Positions 33,820 to 43,201 are shown, counted from the first letter of the stretch. The stretch: DNA of 64,000 bases from Oscillospiraceae bacterium (GCA_016293865.1 JAEDDG010000001.1:1-64000), one strand, 5' to 3'. The notes: a model not told the origin generated them from the sequence alone. A program made the numbers and translations.

Positions 33820-35034
33820 TCAGGTCCTGTAATCGCCGTTGATCTTCACATAATCATAAGTCAGGTCGCAGCCCCACGCCGTTGCCTCACTGTCGCCGCT
33901 GTTGAGACCGACAAGAATCTCGATTTCCTTTTCCAGAAGGATTTCCTTTGCCTTTTCCTCGGAAAAATCGACGCCTGCGCCGTTTTTGCAGACGGCGATT
34001 GTCCCCTTTGCCGAACAGAACGCCACATCCACCCTGGAAACATCCACGTCCGCACCGCTGTATCCGATGGCGCAGAGCACACGGCCCCAGTTCGCATCCG
34101 CGCCGAACATTGCAGCCTTCAGCAGGCTGGAGCAGATCACGCTCTTGGCCACGGTTCTGGCCGTTTCCAGAGAAGCCGCGCCGGTCACCCGGCACTCCAG
34201 CAGTTTGGTGGCGCCTTCGCCGTCGCCGGCGATCATCCGGCACAGATGCACTGTCACTGTGTTCAGCGCCTGCATGAACGATGCAAAATCTTCGCCCTCG
34301 GCTGTGATCTCCGGGTTGCCGGCCATACCGTTGGCCAGAACAGTCACCATATCGTTTGTGGACGTATCGCCGTCAATGCTGATCATATTAAATGTACTGG
34401 CGATATCCGTACGCAGCGCCTTCCGCAGCATTTCAGCGGAGACTGCCGCGTCTGTGGTCAGAAAAACAAGCATTGTCGCCATGTTGGGGTGGATCATGCC
34501 GCTGCCCTTTGCAATGCCGCCCAGCCGGCAGGTCTTTCCGCCGACTGTGAATTCCACCGCCACTTCCTTGCGCGCCACATCCGTTGTCATAATCGCCTCT
34601 GCCGCAGCCGTACCGCCGTCTGCCGACAGCCCCTGCACCAGCGCGTCCATACCGGCGGCAATCGGTTCGATGTTCAGCGGCTGGCCGATCACGCCGGTGG
34701 AGGCGACCACCACGTCCTGCGGCGCGATGCCGAGCTTTTCGGCTGTCAGCGCGCTCATCTGCTCGGCAATTTCAACACCGTTTGCATTGCAGGTGTTGGC
34801 GTTTCCGCTGTTGCAGATCACCGCCTGGGCATGTCCGTCTGCCAGATGTGCCTTTGTCACCAGAAGCGGCGCGCCCTTCACCAGGTTCGTGGTATAGACC
34901 GCAGCCGCACAGGCCGGAACAGCACTGTAAATCAGCGCCAGATCCTTCTTCGTCTTATTCTTACGGATACCGCAGTGCACACCGTTTGCCGTAAATCCCT
35001 TTGCGGCGCACACGCCGCCGGAAATGAGTTTCAT
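33820..35034 (-). CDS. argJ: Bifunctional glutamate N-acetyltransferase/ornithine acetyltransferase
   Basis: 404 residues. ArgJ recycles the acetyl group from N-acetylornithine to glutamate and may also use acetyl-CoA. The self-cleavage site is visible in KGSGMIHPNMATML, where the precursor is cut before the threonine that becomes the nucleophile. The start at 35034 follows GGAGG; an in-frame ATG at 35052 lies closer to argC and upstream of that site. Presence of argJ implies the cyclic arginine pathway. Confidence 0.96.
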   Translation of the reverse strand: MKLISGGVCAAKGFTANGVHCGIRKNKTKKDLALIYSAVPACAAAVYTTNLVKGAPLLVTKAHLADGHAQAVICNSGNANTCNANGVEIAEQMSALTAEKLGIAPQDVVVASTGVIGQPLNIEPIAAGMDALVQGLSADGGTAAAEAIMTTDVARKEVAVEFTVGGKTCRLGGIAKGSGMIHPNMATMLVFLTTDAAVSAEMLRKALRTDIASTFNMISIDGDTSTNDMVTVLANGMAGNPEITAEGEDFASFMQALNTVTVHLCRMIAGDGEGATKLLECRVTGAASLETARTVAKSVICSSLLKAAMFGADANWGRVLCAIGYSGADVDVSRVDVAFCSAKGTIAVCKNGAGVDFSEEKAKEILLEKEIEILVGLNSGDSEATAWGCDLTYDYVKINGDYRT

Positions 35035-35052
35035 ATCAAAAAACCTCCGCAT

Positions 35053-35976
35053 TCAGATTGTGAGACCGGTCGTCTCATCGATGCCAAGCAGGATATTCAT
35101 GTTCTGGATTGCCGCACCGGAAGCGCCCTTGCCCAGATTGTCAAACCGCGCCGTCAAAAGCAGCCGATCCGCGTTTCCCGCCACAGCAATCTGCATATCG
35201 TCCCGTCCGGACATGCTGCCGGCCGACATAAAGCCGTTTTCGTCCGCCTGTTCGTCAAAATGGACCACCGGCCCGCCGTAGCAGGCCCTGTATACCGCGC
35301 GGACATCGTCCGGCGTTCCCTTCAGATCACGGGCAAAAACCGGAACCGTAACCTCCATGCCGCTGTAAAAATCGGCGACTATGGGGCAGAACGCCGGCGC
35401 AGTTTCCAGTCCGGTGATCCTGACCATTTCAGGCAGATGCTTGTGCTGCTGGGTCAGGCCGTACTGCCGCGGCGCCGCCAGAAGCGGGCTGCGCTCCGGC
35501 GATTCATATTCCGCAATCATTTTCTTGCCGCCGCCGGAATAACCGGTCAGTGAAAAACAGGTCAGCGCCGCGTCCGCACGCAGGAGTCCCGCCCGAATCA
35601 GCGGCTCAACAAGCGCCACAAAACCGCTGGCGTGACAGCCGGGATTGGCCACACGGCGCGCGCCTGCAATCTGCGTACGTCGTCCGCCCAGCTCCGGGAA
35701 ACCGTAAACCCAGCCGGGCGCCGTCCGGTGCGCCGTGGATGTGTCGATCACCGCAGTAGTCGGGTTTTCCACCAGCGCAACGGCCTCAACTGCCGCCGCA
35801 TCCGGCAGGCACAGAAAGGCCACATCCGCCGAATTCAGCGCGCCCTGTCTCGCGCGCACATCTTTCCTCTCAGACTCCGGCAGCGTCAGCAGTTCAATAT
35901 CCGCTCTGGCCGACAGCCGCTCACGGATCCGCAGACCCGTCGTTCCCGCGCTTCCGTCAATAAATACTCTCGTCAT
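35053..35976 (-). CDS. argC: N-acetyl-gamma-glutamyl-phosphate reductase, short (type 2) form
   Basis: 307 residues. It begins FIDGSAGTTGLRIRERL, the signature of the shorter ArgC class (about 310 residues) rather than the usual 340-350 residue form of Firmicutes. The catalytic cysteine is in VANPGCHASG. It reduces acetylglutamyl phosphate with NADPH. The start at 35976 follows GGAGAGAGG. It is the first gene of the argCJBDF operon, under two ArgR boxes. Confidence 0.93.
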   Translation of the reverse strand: MTRVFIDGSAGTTGLRIRERLSARADIELLTLPESERKDVRARQGALNSADVAFLCLPDAAAVEAVALVENPTTAVIDTSTAHRTAPGWVYGFPELGGRRTQIAGARRVANPGCHASGFVALVEPLIRAGLLRADAALTCFSLTGYSGGGKKMIAEYESPERSPLLAAPRQYGLTQQHKHLPEMVRITGLETAPAFCPIVADFYSGMEVTVPVFARDLKGTPDDVRAVYRACYGGPVVHFDEQADENGFMSAGSMSGRDDMQIAVAGNADRLLLTARFDNLGKGASGAAIQNMNILLGIDETTGLTI

Positions 35977-36096
35977 TTTCCGGTCCTCTCTCCTGTAGAC
36001 TCCGGTCGTTCGCAGCAGCTGATCTGCCGGGTCATCTGCCCGGCCGCCTGCGATACGCCCATTATACGCACGCAGCATTTTGCTGTCAAGCGTACA

Positions 36097-36166
36097 AATA
36101 AATATATATTCAGTTTATGCCTGCATATTTTCCATCTATTTGCATAAAAACGAATATATATACAAT
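36097..36166 (-). promoter_or_regulatory. Two ARG boxes (ArgR operators) upstream of argC
   Basis: Two 18-base sites match the ARG-box consensus WNTGAATWWWWATTCANW. ACTGAATATATATTTATT on the minus strand (36097-36114) has one mismatch, and AACGAATATATATACAAT (36149-36166) has two. Their centres are 52 bases apart. Arginine-bound ArgR should repress the operon here. The exact -35/-10 of the arg promoter within this AT-rich stretch is not clear. Confidence 0.75.
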
Positions 36167-36268
36167 TGCTTCATATAAATATTAGGTCTCCAGGCGCTGT
36201 CCTTCTCCGTACGCAGATTGCCGTCCGGAAGGGGCCGCACCCGGTACGGCGGCTGTTCCGGCTGCAGA

Positions 36269-37519
36269 TCACGGTTTTTTCATCAGCGCAGTCCGGACGC
36301 GCCTCAGAAAATCCGTCATCACGGAGGCCAGGACCATCCCCGCCGCGATTCCGAGGGCCACAAGCAGCGTACTTTCCGCATACGCCCCCGCCTGCTGCAT
36401 ATTCTGGGAAATCAGATTGCTCATGGTGTAATACAGGCTGCCGCCGGGGACCAGCGGGATCATGCAGGCCAGCGTAAAAATATTGCGCGGTGCCCGGCGG
36501 AAGCGGGCGCATCCGTAGGCATACCAGGCCCCGGCCAGCGCGCCGCACATATTGGCAATAAACAGATTGGCGCCCAGCTTTTCATAGCATACCAGATAAA
36601 CCAGGCAGGAAACCACGCCGCCCAGAACCGCAAACGGGATGTGGCGCAGATTCGTGCTGAAAATCAGGGCAAATCCCATGGTGCCGACGGCGCTCGTCAG
36701 CAGAACCACAAGGCTGTCTGCCGCGCCGGCTGCGGAATCCGGCGCAATCAGCTGCCTGAAGGCATAAAGGGACAGCGTAAAGCCGAAGGCAATCATGGCG
36801 GCCAGCAGCACTGCCTGGATAAACCGGATGCTGCCGGAAATCAGCTCTCCGCCCAGCAGGTCCTGCATGGATGTGCCGATGGCCACGCCGGGAATCAGGA
36901 GCATGATTGCGCCGATCATAACCTTGTCTATATTGCTTCCGACGCCGAAAAACACCAGGAGAACGGCGCACATGCCGGCCGCAACGGAATTGAAGACCAT
37001 ATGCGCCATCTGGTTCAGGCTGGTCGGCAGAAGTCTGTCCAGCAGCGTGATCAGAATACCGACCAGCGCCGCAGCCACGCCGTCCATCACGGTTCCGCCG
37101 AAAAACACGGCAAAGCCGCCGGCTGCAAGCACCGCGCCCAGACAGTATACACACCACGGATATGGCCGTTCCTTCCGCGCCTTTTTGACTGCCTGCTGCG
37201 CCTCATCCAGCGTGATCTCGTGGGCACACAGCCGGCGCGAAATGCTGTTGAGCGCTTCCAGCTCCGCCATATTGTTGCTGGAGCCGTACACGCGCCGCAT
37301 CTGATGCGAATATGCGCCGCCGGGCATGCGGACGGACGCGACAATCACAGACGTGATTGCAAAAGCCTCTGTATGCTCTGCGCCGAATGCCGTACAGATT
37401 CTGGTGATTGTGTCCTCCACTCTGTGAATATCTCCGCCGCAGATCAGGATATGCTCGCCCACGTCAAGTGCGGTGCAGAGCAGTCTGTCGGCAAAGCTGT
37501 CTGTATTCTCCATTTCCAT
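36269..37519 (-). CDS. ThrE-like threonine/serine exporter family membrane protein
   Basis: 416 residues combining both halves of the ThrE family. The N-terminal ThrE_1 region (about 1-260) has a cytoplasmic start like LLCTALDVGEHILICGGDIHRVEDT and the ITSVIVAS segment, then helices. A C-terminal ThrE_2-like region (about 270-400) contains NMCGALAGAWYA and CMIPLVPGGSLYYTM. About ten membrane helices. The start at 37519 follows GAGGAGA. It lies 19 bases after the PatB-like gene, so both may be co-transcribed and the exporter could handle its amino-acid products. Confidence 0.85.
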   Translation of the reverse strand: MEMENTDSFADRLLCTALDVGEHILICGGDIHRVEDTITRICTAFGAEHTEAFAITSVIVASVRMPGGAYSHQMRRVYGSSNNMAELEALNSISRRLCAHEITLDEAQQAVKKARKERPYPWCVYCLGAVLAAGGFAVFFGGTVMDGVAAALVGILITLLDRLLPTSLNQMAHMVFNSVAAGMCAVLLVFFGVGSNIDKVMIGAIMLLIPGVAIGTSMQDLLGGELISGSIRFIQAVLLAAMIAFGFTLSLYAFRQLIAPDSAAGAADSLVVLLTSAVGTMGFALIFSTNLRHIPFAVLGGVVSCLVYLVCYEKLGANLFIANMCGALAGAWYAYGCARFRRAPRNIFTLACMIPLVPGGSLYYTMSNLISQNMQQAGAYAESTLLVALGIAAGMVLASVMTDFLRRVRTALMKKP

Positions 37520-37538
37520 TTTCAGTAAATGTCTCCTC

Positions 37539-38720
37539 TCACCCGCGGCCGCGCAGTGTATCCACCGCCGCGCGCAGCTGCTCCAGTGCCCTGGCCAGCA
37601 CACACCGGGGACAGGCTGCGTTCAGCCGCATATACCCGGAAAGACTTCTGCCGAAAGTATTCCCGTCGTTCAGGCCCAGCCGCGCCTGATTGATCATAAA
37701 ATCATGCAGCTGGCCGTTGTCAAGCCCGAGCTGCCGGCAGTCCAGCCATACCAGATACGTAGCTGCCGGCACAATCGGCACAATTTCCGGAATATTTGCA
37801 GCACAGAAATCACGAATAAAAAGGAAATTTCCTTCCAGATAGGTTTTCAGCTGTTCCAGCCACTCCTCGCCGTACCGGAATGCGGCCTCCATGGCGGTCA
37901 GGCTGAAGGCGTTGTTGCGGTGTATATCCATTTTGCGCCAGAAGCCGTCAAATTTCTGCTTCAGCTCAGCGTTGGGGAACACCACGGCCGAAGCCTGCAG
38001 GCCGGCCAGGTTGAAGGTTTTCGTCCCGGAAAAGCAGGTAATGACATTGGCGGCAATATCATCGCCCAGAGCGGCGGCCACCGTATGCCGGCCGCCCCAG
38101 AAGACGAGATCCGCGTGGATTTCATCGGAAACCATCAGAACCTTGTATTTCAGACAGAGCCGGGCAATTCGCTCCACTTCCTCCCGGCTCCACAGAATTC
38201 CAAGCGGGTTGTGCGGACTGCAGAAAATAAACAGATCCGCCTGCCGGAGCTTCCGCTCCAGATCGTCATAGTCCACGTGCCAGCGGCCGTTTTCCTCAAT
38301 CAGCGGGTTTTCCAGCACTGTGCGGTCCCAGGCCTCCGTCACGTCATAGAACTCAGAGTAAACCGGCGTCTGAATCAGAACGTTCCCGCCCTCCGGCGTG
38401 AAGTTTTTGACAATGGCGCTCAGGGACTGCACCACGCCCAGCGACCAGCTCAGAAGCGAACGGTCAATCTCCCAGCCGTTGCGCCGGCGCTGCCAGTCGC
38501 ATATGGCGTCAAAATAAGAGTCCGGACGCGCAGTATAACCCCAGAGTCCCTGCTGCGCCCGGGCGGTCAGCGCGTCAATCACAGGCTGCGCCGTCCGGAA
38601 ATCCATATCCGCAATCCAGAGCGGGATCACATCCTCCCGGCCGAATTTTTTCAGCCGTTCGTCATATTTTGCCGCATGGTTTTCGCTCCGGTCAACCGGC
38701 GTATCAAAATCATAAATCAT
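37539..38720 (-). CDS. PatB/MalY-type cystathionine beta-lyase / aminotransferase
   Basis: 393 residues, class I/II PLP fold of the MalY/PatB group. Signatures are PLWIADMDF near the N-terminus, GVVQSLSAIV, CSPHNPLGILW, VSDEIHADLVF and the PLP lysine in FSGTKTFNLAGLQ. These enzymes are C-S beta-lyases acting on cystathionine or cysteine conjugates. GGAGGAA precedes the ATG. It is divergent from dapF, with which it shares a short promoter region. Confidence 0.88.
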   Translation of the reverse strand: MIYDFDTPVDRSENHAAKYDERLKKFGREDVIPLWIADMDFRTAQPVIDALTARAQQGLWGYTARPDSYFDAICDWQRRRNGWEIDRSLLSWSLGVVQSLSAIVKNFTPEGGNVLIQTPVYSEFYDVTEAWDRTVLENPLIEENGRWHVDYDDLERKLRQADLFIFCSPHNPLGILWSREEVERIARLCLKYKVLMVSDEIHADLVFWGGRHTVAAALGDDIAANVITCFSGTKTFNLAGLQASAVVFPNAELKQKFDGFWRKMDIHRNNAFSLTAMEAAFRYGEEWLEQLKTYLEGNFLFIRDFCAANIPEIVPIVPAATYLVWLDCRQLGLDNGQLHDFMINQARLGLNDGNTFGRSLSGYMRLNAACPRCVLARALEQLRAAVDTLRGRG

Positions 38721-38731
38721 AATTTCCTCCG

Positions 38732-38762
38732 GAAAGCATGTTGTATACCCGCAGAAAGCATG
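38732..38762. repeat. Direct repeat GAAAGCATG around the dapF -35
   Basis: Two copies (38732-38740 and 38754-38762) are offset by 22 bases, two helical turns, and flank the dapF -35 box. They lie close to the patB-like start. It could be an operator for both divergent genes. Confidence 0.4.
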
Positions 38763-38769
38763 CTATACT
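38741..38769 (+). promoter_or_regulatory. dapF promoter
   Basis: TTGTAT (38741-38746), a 17-base spacer and TATACT (38764-38769). Confidence 0.65.
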
Positions 38770-38776
38770 TTGATAT

Positions 38777-38805
38777 ATTTTAACAGTATTGCACAGCGCC
38801 GTCAA
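38777..38805 (-). promoter_or_regulatory. Promoter of the PatB-like gene
   Basis: On the minus strand TTGACG (38800-38805), a 17-base spacer and TAAAAT (38777-38782). Confidence 0.7.
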
Positions 38806-38840
38806 TCCGTTGCGCGGCCGCTGACCGGGAGGATATCCAG

Positions 38841-39689
38841 ATGAAATTCACAAAAATGCACGGTGCGGGCAATGATTTTATCATCATCAACCTGATGGAC
38901 GAGCCGCTTCCCGTTTCTGCTCTTCCTGCGCTGGCCCGGCGCCTGTGCACGCCGAAACTGTCCATCGGCGCAGACGGGCTGATGGCTGTGGACTATCCCA
39001 CAACACAGGATGCAGATTATCGCATGCGTTTTTACAACTCCGACGGCAGCGAAGGCGAAATGTGCGGCAACGGCGCCCGCTGCATCGCCCGGTACGGCTA
39101 TGAAAACGGCCTTGCCGGAGAAGTCCAGCGGGTGGAAACCATTTCCGGGACGGTGATCGGCCGGCGCAGATCCCAGCGTATGTACACCGTGCGTCTGAAC
39201 GACCCTTCCGTCCTCAAGCCGGATTACCCTGTGGAGGTGGACGGAAAAGTCTATAACTGCGCCTATGTGGAGCTGGGCGTTCCCGGCCTGCCGCATGCCG
39301 CCGTTCAGCTGGACGAGCTGGACACCATCGATGACGACACGCTGCGCGTCCTGGGACGGAAGCTGCGCTGGCACAGCGCGTTCCCCAAAGGCGCAAATGT
39401 CAATTTTTACAAATGCATCGGCCCGGATCACATTCTGGAGCACACCTTTGAGCGCGGCGTGGAGGATTTCACGCTGGCCTGCGGAACCGGCTCCGGCTCC
39501 GTTGCCGCAGCGCTGACGGTCAAGGGACTTGTCAGCGGCAAGGATGTGCGTCTGACCATGCCGGGCGGAGACCTGTACATCACCGTCGCTGCCGACGAAA
39601 GCGGCGTCCACGACATTTTCCTGACCGGACCCACAAACATTGTCTGCACGGGTGAGATTCTGGACGAAGATCTGGTTCTGACCGAATAA
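38841..39689 (+). CDS. dapF: Diaminopimelate epimerase
   Basis: 282 residues. It interconverts LL- and meso-diaminopimelate for lysine and peptidoglycan synthesis, using two cysteines. The first is Cys75 in EGEMCGNGARC and the second is in LACGTGSGS, where most family members have ACGTGACA. The N-terminal FTKMHGAGNDFI is typical. A GGGAGG site precedes the ATG. Confidence 0.95.
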   Translation: MKFTKMHGAGNDFIIINLMDEPLPVSALPALARRLCTPKLSIGADGLMAVDYPTTQDADYRMRFYNSDGSEGEMCGNGARCIARYGYENGLAGEVQRVETISGTVIGRRRSQRMYTVRLNDPSVLKPDYPVEVDGKVYNCAYVELGVPGLPHAAVQLDELDTIDDDTLRVLGRKLRWHSAFPKGANVNFYKCIGPDHILEHTFERGVEDFTLACGTGSGSVAAALTVKGLVSGKDVRLTMPGGDLYITVAADESGVHDIFLTGPTNIVCTGEILDEDLVLTE

Positions 39690-39695
39690 ACGCAG

Positions 39696-39753
39696 AAAAC
39701 CTGCCGCAGGTGAAAACGGCTGCAGCCGTTTCCCGTCTTCCGGCAGGTTTTTT
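39696..39753. terminator. Bidirectional terminator after dapF
   Basis: Nested hairpins: outer stem AAAACCTGCCG (39696-39706) with 39741-39751, and inner AAACGGC/GCCGTTT. A T-run follows on the right and U-richness on the minus strand. Confidence 0.85.
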
Positions 39754-39786
39754 GATTGCATCCGGCAGAGGCTGCGCCCCGTCCGG

Positions 39787-40284
39787 TTATTCCAACTGGC
39801 TGATGTTCGCGTACAGCGCATCGCGCTGTTTTTCAAGCTCCGCCAGCTTCACCTCATACTCCCGCATCCTGGCGCGGATTCTGGCCTTTTGCCGGGCACG
39901 GCCGCCGTCGACCACAAGGCCGATCAGAAAACCGACGGCAAACAGAATCAGTCCGAACACCAGGCCGGCCGTGACCATCCCTCCGGTTTCACCTGACGCC
40001 ATAGCGCCCATGCCCATACCCATGAACATGCCCACCAGCATCATCGGCACGGCAAAGCGCAGCCGGCGCGGCTTTTTCTTCAGAGCGTCCTCAATGGCAA
40101 AAGCCTCCGCCCGCAGGCTTCTGATTTCAGTTTCGATGGCACACAGCGGCTGAAACGCCTGTTCATGCTGCTTCTGCAGCCGTGTCCGGCTGGCCTGCGC
40201 GCCGCAGTTTACACAGGTTGCCACGCGCCCCAGCTCATCCAGCTGCAGCTGGCCTCCACATTCCTCACATACAATAGCCGGCAT
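39787..40284 (-). CDS. Zinc-ribbon membrane protein, function unknown
   Basis: 165 residues. The N-terminal zinc ribbon (CEECG...CVNCG, Cys spacing 2-14-2) is followed by an Arg/Lys/Glu-rich helical segment. A Gly/Met-rich pair of membrane helices (about 77-97 and 105-125) comes next, then a C-terminal coiled coil (RARMREYEVKLAELEKQRDA). Probably a small membrane-anchored accessory protein. GGAGGAG is upstream. Confidence 0.75.
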   Translation of the reverse strand: MPAIVCEECGGQLQLDELGRVATCVNCGAQASRTRLQKQHEQAFQPLCAIETEIRSLRAEAFAIEDALKKKPRRLRFAVPMMLVGMFMGMGMGAMASGETGGMVTAGLVFGLILFAVGFLIGLVVDGGRARQKARIRARMREYEVKLAELEKQRDALYANISQLE

Positions 40285-40418
40285 TTTCGTCTCCTCCGCT
40301 CAGCACCCGACACCTGTCCGGACACCCGGCCGTCTGATCCGCCGGGCGCTTTTTGCCGCACAGATACCTGATATAAAAGTATCACATCCGCTTTTCGCCG
40401 TCAACCGCCAGAAACCGA

Positions 40419-40447
40419 TTGACAGCCGCACTGTGCAATTTTATAAT
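40419..40447 (+). promoter_or_regulatory. Consensus promoter of the serine hydrolase gene
   Basis: Perfect TTGACA (40419-40424), a 17-base spacer and perfect TATAAT (40442-40447), about 40 bases before the ATG. It is the strongest promoter match in the window. Confidence 0.85.
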
Positions 40448-40485
40448 CAAATCAAGCCGAATCAACTTTGGAAGGGTGTAAATTT

Positions 40486-41970
40486 ATGGAAAAATATTTT
40501 GGTTTTTCCACGCCGGAAGCGTGTGGAGTTTCTTCGGACTGCGTCGGCGCATTTCTCGACCGGATTCAGGAAAAAAACTATACACTGCACAGCTATCTGA
40601 TGGCGCGCCGCGGCAGGATCTTTGCCGAGGGTTATTTTGCGCCGTTCCGCCAGGAAGACTTTCACCGCATGTTTTCCATCAGCAAAACCTTTGTCAGCAC
40701 AGCCGTCGGCCTGCTGCAGGATGAAGGCCGGCTCTCCCTTTCCGATCCCATTGTCCGCTTTTTCCCGGACAAGGTCCCGGAAAATCTGCACCCATATCTG
40801 AAAAACGCCACCATCCGCGACCTTCTGATGATGGCCGGCCCCTTCAAGGGCAGCTTCACCTACGGCCCCGACAAGCTGGACTGGGTCAAATCCTATTTCG
40901 ATACGGTGCCTGACCACCCCGCAGGCGCATATTTCAATTACGACACTTCCGGCACTTACCTGGTCAATGCCATTGTGGAGCGCGTGGCCGGAAAACCATT
41001 TCTGGAATATCTGAAGGACAAGCTGCTGCGCGCCGCCGGCTTTTCGGAGGACACATGGTGCATCCAGGCGCCCGAAGGCTATTCCTGGGGCGGTTCCGGC
41101 GTTTTCTGCACCACCCGCGACCTTGCGCGTCTGGCGCAGATTTATCTGGACGGCGGGCGCGTAAACGGCAGACAGCTGCTCAGTGAAGAATACGTGAAAG
41201 CGGCCACCGCGCGCCAGATTGACAACTGCACCAACGGCTGGCGCACCAGCATGGAGGGCAACGGCTACGGCTACCAGATCTGGGTCACCTCCGACGGCGG
41301 CTTTGCATTTTTGGGCATGGGCGAACAGATCGCCTATGTGCGGCCGGACCTGGACTTCATTTTCGTCTGTACGGGCGATCTGCAGGGCTATCCCTCCAGC
41401 TACCACTGCGTGCCTGATCTGGTCCGGGCGGAGATCCTCGGAAAAATGCAGGCGGAGCCGCTGCCTGAAGCGCCGCAGGCCGTCCGGGCTCTGCGGGCGC
41501 GTGAAGCTGCGCTGCAGTTTCCCGTCACGCTTCCGGGCGAAAACACATCGCCGCTGGCCGCCGGATTCTGCGGCAAAAAATTCGTTTTCAGCGAAAACGA
41601 CCTGGGCTTTGAGACCATGCAGCTGGACATCTCCGGAACCTGCGGCACGCTGACCTACCGCGCCCGGGGTGAGGAAAAGAAATGGCATTTTGGCATGGGC
41701 GCGTATATGCAGGACAAATTCCCAGAGACGCACTATTTCGGCCGACGGGAATGCTATCCGGGCGGTTATCCGTTCAGATGCTTCCATGCCGCACGCTGGG
41801 TCGAGCCGCACAAGCTCCTGATCCGCACCTACATTGCGGATGATCACTACGGGAACCTGTGCACCACCATCTCATTCACCGGTGGAAAAGCCGTTGTCTA
41901 TATGATGAAAACCGCCGAGTGGTTTATGGACGAATATGAGGGACTTGCCGTCGGTACTCCTCAGGACTGA
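40486..41970 (+). CDS. Beta-lactamase family (class C-like) serine hydrolase
   Basis: 494 residues. The catalytic SxxK is MFSISKTF (Ser64, Lys67). The YxN position reads Tyr-Asp-Thr in FNYDTSGTYLVNA, and GGSGVFCTTRDLARLAQI is typical of the beta-lactamase/esterase/DD-peptidase family (PF00144). The C-terminal 150 residues form a separate, possibly lipocalin- or beta-rich domain. No signal peptide is seen, so it is probably cytoplasmic and more likely an esterase than a beta-lactamase. The start at 40486 follows GAAGGGTG. Confidence 0.85.
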   Translation: MEKYFGFSTPEACGVSSDCVGAFLDRIQEKNYTLHSYLMARRGRIFAEGYFAPFRQEDFHRMFSISKTFVSTAVGLLQDEGRLSLSDPIVRFFPDKVPENLHPYLKNATIRDLLMMAGPFKGSFTYGPDKLDWVKSYFDTVPDHPAGAYFNYDTSGTYLVNAIVERVAGKPFLEYLKDKLLRAAGFSEDTWCIQAPEGYSWGGSGVFCTTRDLARLAQIYLDGGRVNGRQLLSEEYVKAATARQIDNCTNGWRTSMEGNGYGYQIWVTSDGGFAFLGMGEQIAYVRPDLDFIFVCTGDLQGYPSSYHCVPDLVRAEILGKMQAEPLPEAPQAVRALRAREAALQFPVTLPGENTSPLAAGFCGKKFVFSENDLGFETMQLDISGTCGTLTYRARGEEKKWHFGMGAYMQDKFPETHYFGRRECYPGGYPFRCFHAARWVEPHKLLIRTYIADDHYGNLCTTISFTGGKAVVYMMKTAEWFMDEYEGLAVGTPQD

Positions 41971-41976
41971 CCGGCC

Positions 41977-42012
41977 AAAAGACGCCAGCAGGAAACTGCC
42001 GGCGTCTTTTTT
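41977..42012 (+). terminator. Terminator after the serine hydrolase gene
   Basis: A 10-bp stem AAAAGACGCC/GGCGTCTTTT (41977-41986 with 42001-42010) ending in a T-run. Confidence 0.9.
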
Positions 42013-42141
42013 GCCCTCCGGCACAAATCCGCATCCGCTTTCTGCCCGGATTTTTGTAATTTTTCACAATAATATAGTGATTTTTTCCTGTATATATGGT
42101 AAAATAAGCACGTTATCCAGTTACAAAAGGAGGTCATTTCT

Positions 42142-43185
42142 GTGAAAAAGGTCAGATGGGGTGTAATCGGCGCCGGCGGCATTGCCGACCGGAGAACGCT
42201 TCCCGGCATGATGCAGGCGGAAAACGCCGAGCTGGTCGCCGTTATGGAGATTGACGCCGGTTTTTCCGAGCAGCTGCGGGCAAAATACGGCGCGAAGCGC
42301 GCATACACCACCGCCCAGCAGCTCGTTGAAGATCCCGAAATAGACGCCGTGTACATCGCCTCACCCGTATTTGCCCATGCGCAGCAGGCAATGGCCGCCG
42401 CAGACGCAGGTAAACACATATTGATCGAAAAGCCGCTGGCAATGACCAGTTCGGAAGGCGAGCGCATTCTGGCCCGCTGTGCAGAGCAGGGCGTTCTGAT
42501 CAGCGCAGGACTGATGATGCGCTTCGGCGCAGGCGTGCAGGCCATGCGCGCCGCCGTTTCCGCGGGAAAAGTCGGCAGCGTCGTCTCCGGCTATGCACAG
42601 TTCACATGCTGGTATCCCGATATTCCCAACTGCTGGCGCCAGAACAAACGCCAGGGCGGCGGCGGCGCTTTGATGGACATGGGCGTTCACTGTATCGACC
42701 TGATGCAGTATATCACCGGCAGCCGTGTCCGGGAGGTTGCCGCCTTCAACGATACGCTGACGTTCCATTATGAGGTTGAAGACACGTCTGTACTCCTTCT
42801 GCGGCTGGAAAACGGCGCAGTCTGCACCGTGCAGTCCAATTTCAATATTCCGGATAACGCCGCAAAATGGCGGCTGGAATTTTTCGGTACGCAGGGCCGG
42901 CTTCTGGGCGACCAGGTGATCGGTCAGGTAGACGGCGGCGCGGTGGACGCGATGTTCCTCGGCCATGTCGGCGGCTATGACGCGCAGCAGAGCGGAGACA
43001 AGGCCCGCGGCGAATTATTGCCCATCACGCCGGTGAACACCTACACGGCAGAAATTGAAAGCTTTTCAAACTCCATTCTCACCGGCGCGCCGTTGGCGGC
43101 TCCGGCTTCCGACGCCGTACAGGTACAGCGCATCATTGAGGCCGCCTACCGGGCCAGCCGGGAAAAACGCACAATTCTTCTTTAG
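42142..43185 (+). CDS. Gfo/Idh/MocA family oxidoreductase
   Basis: 347 residues. The N-terminal Rossmann fold has GVIGAGGIADRRTLPGM, and the catalytic lysine is in IEKPLAMT. The C-terminal dimerisation domain includes the conserved MDMGVHCIDLMQY. These NAD(P)-dependent enzymes oxidise or epimerise sugars and inositols. The start is GTG with a perfect AAAGGAGG site. An extended -10 (TGGTAAAAT) near 42098 is the likely promoter. It lies next to the sugar importer, but converges on it. Confidence 0.9.
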   Translation: MKKVRWGVIGAGGIADRRTLPGMMQAENAELVAVMEIDAGFSEQLRAKYGAKRAYTTAQQLVEDPEIDAVYIASPVFAHAQQAMAAADAGKHILIEKPLAMTSSEGERILARCAEQGVLISAGLMMRFGAGVQAMRAAVSAGKVGSVVSGYAQFTCWYPDIPNCWRQNKRQGGGGALMDMGVHCIDLMQYITGSRVREVAAFNDTLTFHYEVEDTSVLLLRLENGAVCTVQSNFNIPDNAAKWRLEFFGTQGRLLGDQVIGQVDGGAVDAMFLGHVGGYDAQQSGDKARGELLPITPVNTYTAEIESFSNSILTGAPLAAPASDAVQVQRIIEAAYRASREKRTILL

Positions 43186-43201
43186 TTTTGCATATCTCCG
43201 G

